Assembly (NCBI GenBank): GCA_031284665.1
Contig: JAITXR010000296.1
Location: forward strand, 1 to 10,902
DNA: 10,902 bases
Source: Paludibacter sp.
Lineage (GTDB): Bacteria > Bacteroidota > Bacteroidia > Bacteroidales > Paludibacteraceae
Reading direction: 5' to 3'
A program made the position numbers and the translations under genes. Within the stretch, counting starts at the first letter, position 1. Every line of letters starts with the position of its first letter. Below the pieces are notes generated by a model. It had not been told where the DNA came from. It saw nothing but the letters and a program-made list of their open reading frames with translations, and did no database searches. This document shows positions 1 through 6,776 of this stretch, piece after piece.

Positions 1-1608
1 AACGGATTTTTCAAAAACAAAAAAGCGCAACACAAAGCCGATTTGGTGGAATATAATTTTGATACCGCCCCGCTGATGCTTATTCCGTCCGACTGGAACA
101 CGCGAAATCCGCAACTGTTTTTTTACGAAGGCAGCCTTTGGTTTAAGAGAGATTTTAATTACACAAAAAAACCGAATAATAAAACATTTGTTTATTTTGG
201 CGCAGTAAATTACGATGCCAAAGTGTATCTTAATGGTGAAAAAATAGGCGAGCATATCGGAGGTTTTACGCCTTTCAATTTTGATATAACGGACAAAATA
301 AAAGATGGCGATAATTTTATTATCGTTCTGGCAAACAACGAGCGAAAACCCGAAGGTGTGCCAACCGTCAATGCCGATTGGTGGAATTATGGCGGAATTA
401 CGCGCGAAGTTTTGATAGTGGATGTTCCCGAAGTGTTTATTGATGATTATTTTGTTCAATTGGAAAAAGGGAAATCCGATGTTATTGCGGGCAACATTAA
501 GTTAAGCCAACAAGTGCCCGGCAAATCAATTATTTTTGAAATTCCGGAACTGAAAATCAAACAAACGCTATCAACAGATGAATCGGGCACTGCCTCATTT
601 AGCATTAAAACCAAAGCTCAATTATGGACACCCGAAAATCCGAAATTGTATGATGTAACCCTATCTCTCGGCGGTGAAAAAATCAACGACAAAATCGGTT
701 TCCGCCAAATCGAAACCGTAGGCAAAGAAGTGCGTTTGAACGGCAAAAAAATCTTTTTGAAAGGAATATCCATTCACGAAGAAGCCCCTTACCGTCAAGG
801 ACGCGCGTGGTCGGCTGACGATGCCAAAATTTTATTGGGTTGGGCTAAAGAATTGGGCTGCAACTTTGTTCGTTTGGCGCATTATCCGCACAACGAAAAT
901 ATGCTGCGCGAAGCCGAAAAATTAGGAATGATGGTTTGGTCTGAAATCCCTGTTTATTGGACTATTCATTGGGAAAATCCCGACACTTACGCCAACGCAC
1001 AACAACAATTAAACGATATGATTGACCGCGATAAAAACCGCTGTAACATAGTTATTTGGTCGGTGGCAAACGAAACGCCGCACAGCGATGCCCGCGATGT
1101 GTTTTTGGCTAATCTTGCCAAATTTGCCCGCGAAAAAGACAATACCCGCTTAATAAGTATGGCAATGGAAGTAACAGGCAACGGCAATAATTCGAGCAAA
1201 GTGGAAGATTATATGAACAAATATGTTGATATTATCAGTTTCAATAATTACTTGGGATGGTATGGCGGAACTATCGAAGACTTGAAAACTCGTCAATGGA
1301 CAATTCCTTACGATAAACCGTTCTTTATCAGCGAATTTGGTGCAGGCGCATTGCAAGGACGGCATGGCGACAAATCTGAAATTTGGACAGAAGAATATCA
1401 GGCGGAATTATACAAGGAAACCCTTGCGATGTACGACCGCATAGACGGTTTTGCAGGAACAAGCCCGTGGATTTTGGTTGATTTTTATTCTCCCCGTCGC
1501 CAACTTAATGGCATACAGGACTTTTTTAATCGCAAAGGCTTGATTTCCAATAATGGAATAAAAAAACAGGCATTTTTTGTTTTGAAAGATTTCTATAACA
1601 CAAAATAA
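1..1608 (+). CDS. Glycoside hydrolase family 2 (beta-glucuronidase/beta-galactosidase-like), 5' end outside window
   Basis: A retaining glycosidase of family GH2, expected to release a beta-linked terminal sugar from glycans. The frame is already open at base 1 (535 codons visible). A TTG/GTG at 43-48 lies inside the sugar-binding domain and is not the true start, so the N-terminus with any signal peptide is missing. Counting codons from base 1, a jelly-roll sugar-binding domain runs to about 150 (YEGSLWFKR, YLNGEKIGEHIGG), an Ig-like domain covers about 155-240, and the TIM barrel starts near 244 (RLNGKKIFLKGISIHE). Family landmarks are RLAHYPHN (291-298), the acid/base Glu358 in WSVANETP and the nucleophile Glu445 in ISEFGAG. 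The C-terminal SPWILVDFYSPRR segment is typical of bacteroidotal GH2 enzymes. Both catalytic residues are present, so it should be active. The exact substrate cannot be read from the sequence. No polysaccharide-utilisation partner is visible downstream. Confidence 0.92.
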   Translation, partial: NGFFKNKKAQHKADLVEYNFDTAPLMLIPSDWNTRNPQLFFYEGSLWFKRDFNYTKKPNNKTFVYFGAVNYDAKVYLNGEKIGEHIGGFTPFNFDITDKIKDGDNFIIVLANNERKPEGVPTVNADWWNYGGITREVLIVDVPEVFIDDYFVQLEKGKSDVIAGNIKLSQQVPGKSIIFEIPELKIKQTLSTDESGTASFSIKTKAQLWTPENPKLYDVTLSLGGEKINDKIGFRQIETVGKEVRLNGKKIFLKGISIHEEAPYRQGRAWSADDAKILLGWAKELGCNFVRLAHYPHNENMLREAEKLGMMVWSEIPVYWTIHWENPDTYANAQQQLNDMIDRDKNRCNIVIWSVANETPHSDARDVFLANLAKFAREKDNTRLISMAMEVTGNGNNSSKVEDYMNKYVDIISFNNYLGWYGGTIEDLKTRQWTIPYDKPFFISEFGAGALQGRHGDKSEIWTEEYQAELYKETLAMYDRIDGFAGTSPWILVDFYSPRRQLNGIQDFFNRKGLISNNGIKKQAFFVLKDFYNTK

Positions 1609-1686
1609 ATATTTTGCTTTATTATTCGTTTCGTGCCAAGAAATGTAATTTGCTTATTTTTCAGCACTTTCTTCCCGAAATTATTA

Positions 1687-1719
1687 AACTCTAACAGGGT
1701 TTAAAACGCTGTTAGAGTT
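1687..1719. repeat. Perfect 11-bp hairpin with palindromic centre, 3' of the GH2 gene
   Basis: Arms 1687-1697 (aactctaacag) and 1709-1719 (ctgttagagtt) are perfectly complementary. After one mismatch the loop continues as the palindrome gtttaaaac, so the whole 33 bases can fold. It lies about 80 bases after the GH2 stop and may help end transcription. No T-run follows on either strand, so it is not a classical rho-independent terminator. It may equally be a dispersed repeat. Confidence 0.6.
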
Positions 1720-1782
1720 AATACCAAACAACGAGAAAAACAAAATAATGATTAACGATGAGCGATGAACAGCCCGCCGCCT

Positions 1783-1812
1783 TGTAGAGACGTGGCATGC
1801 CGCGTCTCTACA
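1783..1812. repeat. REP-like 30-bp palindrome, copy 1
   Basis: Arms tgtagagacg (1783-1792) and cgtctctaca (1803-1812) are perfectly complementary. The centre tggcatgccg is itself nearly palindromic, so the element folds into one long GC-rich stem in AT-rich surroundings. It shares the plan TGTAGRGRCGT-GCATGC with the element at 2079-2110. From memory it resembles palindromes of the type TGTAGAGACG-TTGCATGCAA scattered in cyanobacterial and some other genomes, which I cannot verify here. Confidence 0.7.
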
Positions 1813-1871
1813 GACAAGCGACATCATACGAAACGGTATCGGCGCGAGCGGGGTGTAAGGAGAAGTTATAA

Positions 1872-1959
1872 AAAACGTCAAGACCTTTTTCCAAAAACGT
1901 CGGTACGTTTTTCATAAAACGTACTGACGATTTAGTAAAAACGTTTCGACGAATTTTGT
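1872..1959. repeat. Four 22-bp direct repeats (AAAACGT core, exact period)
   Basis: AAAACGT occurs at 1872, 1894, 1916 and 1938, each exactly 22 bases apart. Within the unit, positions 11-14 are GACC, TACG, GACG and GACG, and positions 15-18 are mostly T. Degenerate consensus: AAAACGTNNNGACGWTTT plus four variable bases. Units 2 and 3 also form a hairpin, arms 1898-1911 and 1916-1929 with one G-T pair and loop tcat. Two helical turns per unit suits either a row of protein-binding sites or a decayed minisatellite. There is no gene immediately downstream on the plus strand. Confidence 0.7.
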
Positions 1960-2010
1960 ATATTGATTTATAGCAAGATAAGGAAACATAATGAACGTAT
2001 GCAATGTCCC

Positions 2011-2057
2011 AACTCCGTAGGAGTTATCTGTGCATAACCCCGAGTGAAACTCGGGGT
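2011..2057. repeat. Twin hairpin repeat
   Basis: There are two perfect hairpins in a row: aactcc-gta-ggagtt (2011-2025) and accccgagt-gaa-actcggggt (2037-2057), separated by 11 bases. The second is a strong 9-bp GC-rich stem with a GAA loop. I recall similar paired hairpins between genes in Bacteroidota genomes but cannot confirm the family. No gene starts or ends next to it, so a regulatory RNA role is not supported. Confidence 0.6.
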
Positions 2058-2078
2058 AAAAATGCCCTACCACCCACA

Positions 2079-2110
2079 TTGTAGGGGCGTTGCATGCAAC
2101 ACCCTTACAA
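2079..2110. repeat. REP-like palindrome, copy 2
   Basis: Arm ttgtaggggcgttgca (2079-2094) pairs with tgcaacacccttacaa (2095-2110), with one G-T pair and one C/A mismatch. The plan is the same as the palindrome at 1783-1812: tgtag outside, gcatgc in the centre. The two lie about 300 bases apart and bracket the 22-bp repeats and the twin hairpin, an arrangement like a REP doublet. Confidence 0.7.
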
Positions 2111-2210
2111 ATCGCCGTGTGCGGAGAAAATAAGGTAATAAATAAGGTAAAAAATGTATTGGCTACTGAGCTTGTTCTGTAAAGAAAATGAGGTAAAAAT
2201 GAGATTGGAA

Positions 2211-2272
2211 GATAATGATAAATGATAAATGATAAATGGTTAATGAAAAACTACTAATTAGGAAACTATTCA
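2211..2272. repeat. Heptamer repeats plus dispersed motif next to the mutase stop codon
   Basis: Three perfect gataaat units occupy 2217-2237, preceded by a 6-base variant and followed by ggttaat (2238-2244). Then comes ctactaattag (2251-2261) and, one base on, aaactattca (2263-2272), ten bases from the stop codon of the minus-strand mutase gene. Read in that gene's direction it gives tgaatagttt then ctaattagtag then ttcattaacc, the same order of motifs as after the trmB stop codon. Confidence 0.75.
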
Positions 2273-2281
2273 AACTCTATA

Positions 2282-3658
2282 CTAACCAATCACTTTTCTC
2301 ACTTCATTTGTTAGTTCGTCGGCTCGTTGGGTTGTGGCGGCTTCGCAGTATATTCTGAATATTGGCTCGGTGTTCGACCGCCGGAGATGAATCCATCCAT
2401 CAGCCAAATCAATTTTTACGCCGTCGATTTCGTTTATTTGCTCGTTACGATAATGTTGTTTGAGTTTTTGTAACAGACTGTTTGCATCCGTTTGTGGCGA
2501 AATATCTATCCTGTTTTTGGATATAACATAATTTGGATAACTGCCGCGAAGTTGCGAAACCGTGAGTTTTGATTTTGCTAAATTACTCAAAAACAGCGCA
2601 ATTCCCACCAAGGCATCGCGTCCTGAATGGCAAGCGGGATATATCACACCGCCATTGCCTTCGCCTCCGATAATTGCAGCGTTTTCCTTCATTTTTTCGA
2701 CCACATTCACTTCCCCAACGGCTGATGCAAAATAATTTCCTCCGTATTTGGCAGTTACATCACGCAAAGCGCGCGTGGAACTTAAATTTGAAACCGTATT
2801 TCCCGGCGTGTTTTGCAGCACATAATCGGCAACGGACACCAAAGTGTACTCCTCGCCAAACATAGAGCCATCTTCGCACACAATTGCCAAACGGTCAACA
2901 TCTGGGTCAACCACAAAGCCGACATCAATTTTACCGCTTTTCATTTTTTCGGCAATCTCAGTTAAATGTTGTGGCAGCGGCTCGGGATTATGTGCAAAAT
3001 TGCCGCTTGGGTCGCAGTTGATTTTTTCGATATATTTTACTCCAAGCGCATTAAGAAGTTGAGGCACAACAATTCCGCCCACAGAGTTCACAGCATCAAT
3101 GGCAACAGTGAAATTTGCCGATTTTACGGCATCAATATCAACAAGTGGCAGTTCGAGAATTTTTTGTATGTGGATTGAGTTGTAGTCGTGCCGCTCGGTC
3201 ATTTTGCCCAGCGAATCGACATCTGCAAATTCAAAATTTTCACTTTGGGCTATTTGCAGTACTTTTTCGCCCTGTGCAGCGTTGAGAAATTCCCCATTAC
3301 GATTAAGGAGTTTCAGTGCGTTCCAATGTTTTGGATTGTGGCTTGCAGTAATGATTATTCCGCCTGCCGCCTGTTCGTTCACAACTGCAATTTCGGTGGT
3401 CGGCGTAGATGCCAAACCAATGTTTACAACGTCGAAACCGGCAGCCATTAATGTTCCGCACACAATGTTGTTCACCATTTCGCCTGAAATTCGGGCATCG
3501 CGCCCAACAACAATTTTGCGGCTGCCTTGCGTGTTGTCCTGATGGATAAAACTTGCAAAAGCCGAAGTAAATTTTACCAGCGATAGTGGATTAAGTCCTT
3601 CGGCAGGTGCGCCTCCAATAGTTCCTCTTATCCCTGATATTGAAGCAATTAAAGCCAT
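2282..3658 (-). CDS. glmM: Phosphoglucosamine mutase / phosphomannomutase family protein
   Basis: A 458-residue alpha-D-phosphohexomutase that interconverts hexose 6- and 1-phosphates. GlmM makes glucosamine-1-phosphate for UDP-GlcNAc and hence peptidoglycan and LPS. All four family signatures are visible: phosphoserine loop TASHNP (Ser106), Mg-binding DPDVDR (Asp251, 253, 255), sugar-specificity loop GGEGNGG (331-337) and phosphate-binding RRSNTEP (426-432). Length is normal for the family. The specificity loop is of the GGE(x)NGG type seen in archaeal-like GlmM proteins rather than the GGEQSGH of E. coli GlmM. The substrate assignment is therefore an inference, and phosphomannomutase remains possible. 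ATG at 3658 gives the conserved N-terminus MALIASISGIRGTIGG. It starts one base after the stop of the upstream lipoprotein gene, so the two are almost certainly co-transcribed. The stop is TAG. Confidence 0.85.
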   Translation of the reverse strand: MALIASISGIRGTIGGAPAEGLNPLSLVKFTSAFASFIHQDNTQGSRKIVVGRDARISGEMVNNIVCGTLMAAGFDVVNIGLASTPTTEIAVVNEQAAGGIIITASHNPKHWNALKLLNRNGEFLNAAQGEKVLQIAQSENFEFADVDSLGKMTERHDYNSIHIQKILELPLVDIDAVKSANFTVAIDAVNSVGGIVVPQLLNALGVKYIEKINCDPSGNFAHNPEPLPQHLTEIAEKMKSGKIDVGFVVDPDVDRLAIVCEDGSMFGEEYTLVSVADYVLQNTPGNTVSNLSSTRALRDVTAKYGGNYFASAVGEVNVVEKMKENAAIIGGEGNGGVIYPACHSGRDALVGIALFLSNLAKSKLTVSQLRGSYPNYVISKNRIDISPQTDANSLLQKLKQHYRNEQINEIDGVKIDLADGWIHLRRSNTEPIFRIYCEAATTQRADELTNEVRKVIG

Positions 3659-3659
3659 A

Positions 3660-4178
3660 TTATTTTTGAAGTTTGATGCGGAAATCGTAAATATACGGAA
3701 TTACCGCGCTTTCGTCTTCGGTAAAACCTAATTTGGAGTATATAATCATTTTTGCGCGCGAATTGTTGTATTTCATATACGAAACGGCTTCGTGCCAACC
3801 TTCGCAGACTTGCGACATATCTAAATAATTGAATTTATCCGGGTATAAATTATCGATAGTATTCCATGTTGACACAGTATCAGGATTTACATTCAGCGTA
3901 ATTTTTCTATAACGTGCAATAACAATATCGTTCGGCATAACGCTCGCGCTCGTAGTGTCGCCCACATCTGTCAGTTGAAAATACAGCCCGCTTGGAGTTT
4001 TCCAGTAAACATTTTCGCTCCATTTGGCAGGTTTGGTTTTGACTACCGTTATATGATTTCGTTTTATATAATCGTTAATCAAACGTTCTTCGGATTTTAA
4101 CTGTTCGGCGTAAGTTCTGCCGTCTTGGCACGAAAACAGGGCTAATGTTGATAATAATGTGATAAATAAATATTTCAT
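3660..4178 (-). CDS. Small lipoprotein, DUF4827-like (FKBP-like fold family of Bacteroidales)
   Basis: A 172-residue exported protein of unknown function. Residues 1-17 (MKYLFITLLSTLALFSC) form a short lipoprotein signal peptide with the modified Cys at 17, so it is expected on the periplasmic or outer-membrane side of the envelope. The rest has one soluble domain (YAEQLKSEERLINDYIKRN, then YWKTPSGLYFQLTDVGD and PNDIVIARYRKITL), matching my recollection of the DUF4827 family, which is annotated as FKBP-like without known activity. The C-terminal GWHEAVSYMKYNNSRAKMII resembles the segment that in FKBP lipoproteins precedes the last strands. The gene ends one base before the mutase start codon, which implies shared expression and suggests, without proof, a cell-envelope role. 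The family name is from memory; the lipoprotein nature is direct from sequence. Confidence 0.75.
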   Translation of the reverse strand: MKYLFITLLSTLALFSCQDGRTYAEQLKSEERLINDYIKRNHITVVKTKPAKWSENVYWKTPSGLYFQLTDVGDTTSASVMPNDIVIARYRKITLNVNPDTVSTWNTIDNLYPDKFNYLDMSQVCEGWHEAVSYMKYNNSRAKMIIYSKLGFTEDESAVIPYIYDFRIKLQK

Positions 4179-4199
4179 TTTTTTTATTTTGTTTTTTTT

Positions 4200-4266
4200 A
4201 CCACGAACATCACAAACATCACGAACTTTTTTTTCTTTTGTTCGAGTGGTTAGTGTGGTTTGTGGT
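4200..4266. repeat. Imperfect inverted repeat upstream of the lipoprotein gene
   Basis: Arm 4200-4226 starts accacgaacatcac, and the reverse complement of arm 4240-4266 starts accacaaaccacac. They match at 20 of 27 positions, separated by a T-rich 13-base spacer. Each arm is itself a loose tandem of about 9 bases (accacgaac / atcacaaac / atcacgaac). It lies between the candidate promoter and the lipoprotein start, so it would be in the leader transcript. It looks like a repeat rather than a specific operator. Confidence 0.5.
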
Positions 4267-4296
4267 TTTATTTAGTTGTATATGAACAATTAATTG

Positions 4297-4332
4297 CAAA
4301 AGTAAATTATTTTTTTATCTTTTTTGTCAAAA
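4297..4332 (-). promoter_or_regulatory. Candidate Bacteroidota promoter for the lipoprotein-mutase operon
   Basis: On the minus strand TTTTG (4332-4328) is followed after 23 bases by TACTTTTG (4304-4297), which fits the TAnnTTTG -7 element. The spacing is a few bases longer than the usual 19-21. Transcription would start near 4290, giving a leader of about 110 bases that contains the inverted repeat at 4200-4266. Confidence 0.35.
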
Positions 4333-4357
4333 TCGTATTAAATAAGATAAACAAATA

Positions 4358-5251
4358 CTAAAACTTTGGTGTGCCTATATATTTTTCGAGTAAACAGGCG
4401 GGACTGTACGACATTTTAGCCTGCCTCAATCCAAGTAATCCAAGGTCTTCTTCGCGGTTAATATATTCAAAATTTTCGGGTAATGTCCGTATAAACTCTC
4501 TGTTAATCATAGTATAAGCCCCAATATAGGCAGTGTCGGCTTTTTCGACACAAATATCAAAAGTATTGTTATTAATTGCAGAGCCGTAAGTAAACGCCAC
4601 GATTTTATCGTTCACTTTCAACACGCCACCCGACAGATTAAAAGTGTCGTAATTGGCAAAAGCCAGCAAAATAGCACTGTGTTCGGTTTGGCGACTTAAC
4701 ATATCAACTCGGTTTGCGGTATTTTCTCTCCACAATTCGTAAAGCGTGATGCATTGCGGCGTAAGTTCCTTTGTGAGAGGCAGATACTCGTAATCGGGGT
4801 AAGCGCGTAAAAATTGATTTATATGATTGCGCTTTGGCTGTAATCGTTTGCCGGCAAGAGTTGCAAGGTCGCGGCGAAGGTAAATATATTCCGACGAATC
4901 GCGATTGCTGTCCCACACAATTTGGTTGTGAAATATGTCATTTATCACTTCGGTATCGTGCGGGCTGAGGCTTTGAATTTTGAAAGGCTCGGCTTGAGTG
5001 TGCAGAAAATCGAGTAAAATGTCGAAAGCCTCCGTTGTTTTTCCTCTGCCCATCGGCATTATATAAACGTATGCATCTTGACTGCGATAACGCATAAAAA
5101 GAAAATCGTGTTTGATTGCAAATTGTGTTTTGAACAAATCTTGCCAACAAATCAGATTTAAGAAATTGAGATAGCAACATTTGCTGTCGGAATAGACGGT
5201 GTATTTTTCAATAGTATTTTTATCTTCGAGTGTAATGGCTGCGAAATTCAT
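4358..5251 (-). CDS. DUF2156 / phosphatidylglycerol lysyltransferase C-terminal-like protein
   Basis: A 297-residue soluble protein of the DUF2156 family, which shares the double GNAT fold of the catalytic domain of MprF-type aminoacyl-phosphatidylglycerol synthases. Family-typical blocks are LNFLNLICWQDLF near residue 28, YIYLRRDLATLAGKRLQPKRN in the middle and YINREEDLGLLGLRQAKMSY near the C-terminus. There is no transmembrane flippase part, so it is the stand-alone form common in Bacteroidales, whose substrate is not established. The start ATG (5251-5249) overlaps the stop TGA of the upstream Cys-cluster gene as ATGA, so translation is likely coupled. This may be an aminoacyl or acyl transfer enzyme, but the actual reaction cannot be read from the sequence. 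Confidence 0.82.
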   Translation of the reverse strand: MNFAAITLEDKNTIEKYTVYSDSKCCYLNFLNLICWQDLFKTQFAIKHDFLFMRYRSQDAYVYIMPMGRGKTTEAFDILLDFLHTQAEPFKIQSLSPHDTEVINDIFHNQIVWDSNRDSSEYIYLRRDLATLAGKRLQPKRNHINQFLRAYPDYEYLPLTKELTPQCITLYELWRENTANRVDMLSRQTEHSAILLAFANYDTFNLSGGVLKVNDKIVAFTYGSAINNNTFDICVEKADTAYIGAYTMINREFIRTLPENFEYINREEDLGLLGLRQAKMSYSPACLLEKYIGTPKF

Positions 5252-5736
5252 AATTCTTTGTTAGTAATTTTTTTGATTGCAAAAACAGGATAACCGTCAA
5301 TATAATGATGTAATGCTTGGCTGTGTTGTTGCGCATTGTCAAAAGCGATTTGAGCGATATTGTGTTTTTCGATAAATTCAATAATCGTAGTTAGCGAATG
5401 TTGGCTTGTTGCCGGACAATTTGGCGACAAAGTGAGCAAATAATAATTCCCTGCCGTCATCACTCTGAGGGGCCACAATCGGCAATCGAAAGGTTTATTG
5501 TCGCCAAGTCGGCAGCCGTTTTCGGTCAGCATTGGGCAGGCAAACAAGCCTTCGCTATTGTATTGAGGCGCAAATTTGCATACTGAATTTTTTACATCAA
5601 AGCGGCAGTGCTGCAATGCCGACGTTTGAGCAAGTTGCCCATCGATTACAGGCAATTCCCAAGCATCACTGCTGTCGAAAGTGCAGCAAAAGCGACATTT
5701 GGCGCAAGTTTGGGACGAAATCAGTTCTTTGAGCAT
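5248..5736 (-). CDS. YkgJ-like cysteine-cluster (putative Zn/Fe-chelating) protein
   Basis: A 162-residue protein with the Cys pattern of the YkgJ family (putative Fe-S or Zn binding; function not established). From the start chosen here, Cys11, 14, 17 and 18 form CAKCRFCC. Further Cys lie at 44, 53, 67, 75, 85 and 107, the later ones in CPMLTENGCRL and PFDCRLWPLR, which is characteristic of the family. An in-frame ATG 45 bases upstream (5781) would add MFVSYICTKKFPFTI. I prefer the ATG at 5736 because a good -7 promoter element (5762-5769) lies between the two, so transcripts would begin after the upstream ATG. MLKELISSQTCAKC is also the usual kind of N-terminus. Its TGA overlaps the next gene's ATG, making a two-gene operon with the DUF2156 protein. 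Confidence 0.8.
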   Translation of the reverse strand: MLKELISSQTCAKCRFCCTFDSSDAWELPVIDGQLAQTSALQHCRFDVKNSVCKFAPQYNSEGLFACPMLTENGCRLGDNKPFDCRLWPLRVMTAGNYYLLTLSPNCPATSQHSLTTIIEFIEKHNIAQIAFDNAQQHSQALHHYIDGYPVFAIKKITNKEL

Positions 5737-5761
5737 TATTGTAAAGGGAAATTTTTTTGTG

Positions 5762-5769
5762 CAAATGTA
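5762..5769 (-). promoter_or_regulatory. -7 promoter element for the Cys-cluster/DUF2156 operon
   Basis: The minus strand reads TACATTTGC, an exact TAnnTTTG match. The predicted start of transcription near 5755 leaves a leader of about 20 bases before ATG 5736. No clear TTTG is found at the -33 distance. It is the main reason for rejecting the upstream ATG at 5781. Confidence 0.45.
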
Positions 5770-5811
5770 CGAAACAAACATAAGAAATTATTATGTTTTG
5801 CGTTTTTTAAC

Positions 5812-5819
5812 TAACTTTG
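5812..5819 (+). promoter_or_regulatory. -7 promoter element facing trmB
   Basis: The plus strand reads TAACTTTGCA, a very typical Bacteroidota -7 element (TAnnTTTG). There is no clear -33 TTTG at the usual distance. Transcription from about 5826 would give a repeat-filled leader of about 200 bases before trmB. It lies back to back with the minus-strand element at 5762-5769. Confidence 0.4.
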
Positions 5820-5897
5820 CACGAAATAGAGCAAAGAAAAATGTGCTAATAAACAATGAGGCAATTAAGAAATTAAGAAATGTAAAAATTGACAAAA

Positions 5898-6032
5898 CTA
5901 CTAATTAGGTAACTTTTCAAACTATTCAAATCTTCAAACTTCTCTAACTTCTATCTTCTTTAACTTTACGAACTTTATGAATTTTATAACTTCTTTAACT
6001 TCCATCTTCTAACTTCTATCTTCTATTAAATT
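5898..6032. repeat. Repeat-filled trmB leader ending at the start codon
   Basis: It starts with ctactaattag (5898-5908) and aaactattca (5919-5928), both shared with the repeat next to the mutase gene. A loose 9-base tandem follows (acttttcaa, actattcaa). Five in-phase 7-mers come next: ttcttta, acttcca, tcttcta, acttcta, tcttcta (5991-6025). The next 7 bases, ttaaatt, end directly at ATG 6033. The 7-mers are the reverse complement of the TAGAAGA units found after trmB. There is no Shine-Dalgarno sequence. Confidence 0.75.
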
Positions 6033-6776
6033 ATGAGTAAAAATAAATTGACAAAATTTGCCGAAATGGAGGCTTTCCCGAATGTGTTCCAATGTTCTGC
6101 TCAGCAGTTGCAGCAGGAAGGGATGCGTTATCCGATGCGCGGCAAGTGGAACGAAAAGTTTTTTGGCAACAGCAATCCCATAATTCTCGAACTTGGCTGT
6201 GGCAGAGGTGAATACAGTGTTGCAATGGCTGAAATGTTTGCCGACAAAAACTTTATCGGGGTAGATATTAAAGGGGCAAGAATGTGGGCTGGCGCAAAAC
6301 GCGGGCTGGAAAATGGATTGAAAAACGTGGCGTTCCTGCGTACAAATATCGAAATGCTCGGATATTTTTTTGCCGAAAACGAGGTGAGCGAAATCTGGCT
6401 TACCTTCCCCGACCCGCAAATGAAAAAAACCACGAAACGGCTGACTTCAATTCGTTTTTTGGAAATTTACAGCCGTTTTATGGTCGATGGCGGCTTAATT
6501 CACCTTAAAACCGACAGTAATTTTATGTTTTCGTACACGCGAGCAATGATTGAAAAAAATCAATTTTTACCCCATTGCACAATCGATAATATTTACAGCG
6601 CAGAGCATAATTTTCCTCTGTTAAATATCAAAACTTACTACGAGCAGCAGTGGTTGGCGCGGGGTATCGACATTAAATACCTGAATTTTGCTTTACCCCG
6701 CAAAGCGGTTTACAGCGAGCCTGAAATCGAAATCGAAAAGGATACTTATCGAAGTTTTGGGCGGAATTTGATTTAG
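6033..6776 (+). CDS. trmB: tRNA (guanine-N7-)-methyltransferase
   Basis: A 247-residue SAM-dependent enzyme that makes 7-methylguanosine at position 46 of the tRNA variable loop. The Rossmann SAM-binding motif is ELGCGRGEYS (53-62), followed by the acidic residue of GVDIKG (Asp78). The family motif WLTFPDPQMKKTTKRL (122-137) includes the FPDP loop. The KTD motif is at 159-161 and the C-terminal TYYEQQW near 201-207. Length is normal. An in-frame TAA at 6027-6029, two codons before the ATG, excludes an earlier start. MSKNKLTKFAEMEAFPNVFQ is the usual N-terminus for Bacteroidales TrmB. It is a single-gene unit; both flanks are 7-bp repeat arrays in opposite orientation, and one array starts on the stop codon itself. 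Confidence 0.95.
   Translation: MSKNKLTKFAEMEAFPNVFQCSAQQLQQEGMRYPMRGKWNEKFFGNSNPIILELGCGRGEYSVAMAEMFADKNFIGVDIKGARMWAGAKRGLENGLKNVAFLRTNIEMLGYFFAENEVSEIWLTFPDPQMKKTTKRLTSIRFLEIYSRFMVDGGLIHLKTDSNFMFSYTRAMIEKNQFLPHCTIDNIYSAEHNFPLLNIKTYYEQQWLARGIDIKYLNFALPRKAVYSEPEIEIEKDTYRSFGRNLI

Noticed and set aside
1687-1719. Rho-independent terminator
   Set aside because: The stem is perfect but AT-rich and no T-run follows on either strand. It is kept as a hairpin repeat only.
1684-1881. Open frame of 65 codons on the minus strand between genes
   Set aside because: It is built from the hairpin and palindrome repeats and has no family resemblance or promoter.
3204-3542. Open frame of 112 codons on the plus strand inside the mutase gene
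   Set aside because: It is antisense to the conserved TASHNP region and is a by-product of codon use.
5737-5781. Upstream ATG start for the Cys-cluster gene
   Set aside because: The TACATTTG promoter element at 5762-5769 lies between this ATG and the next one at 5736, so it would probably not be on the transcript.
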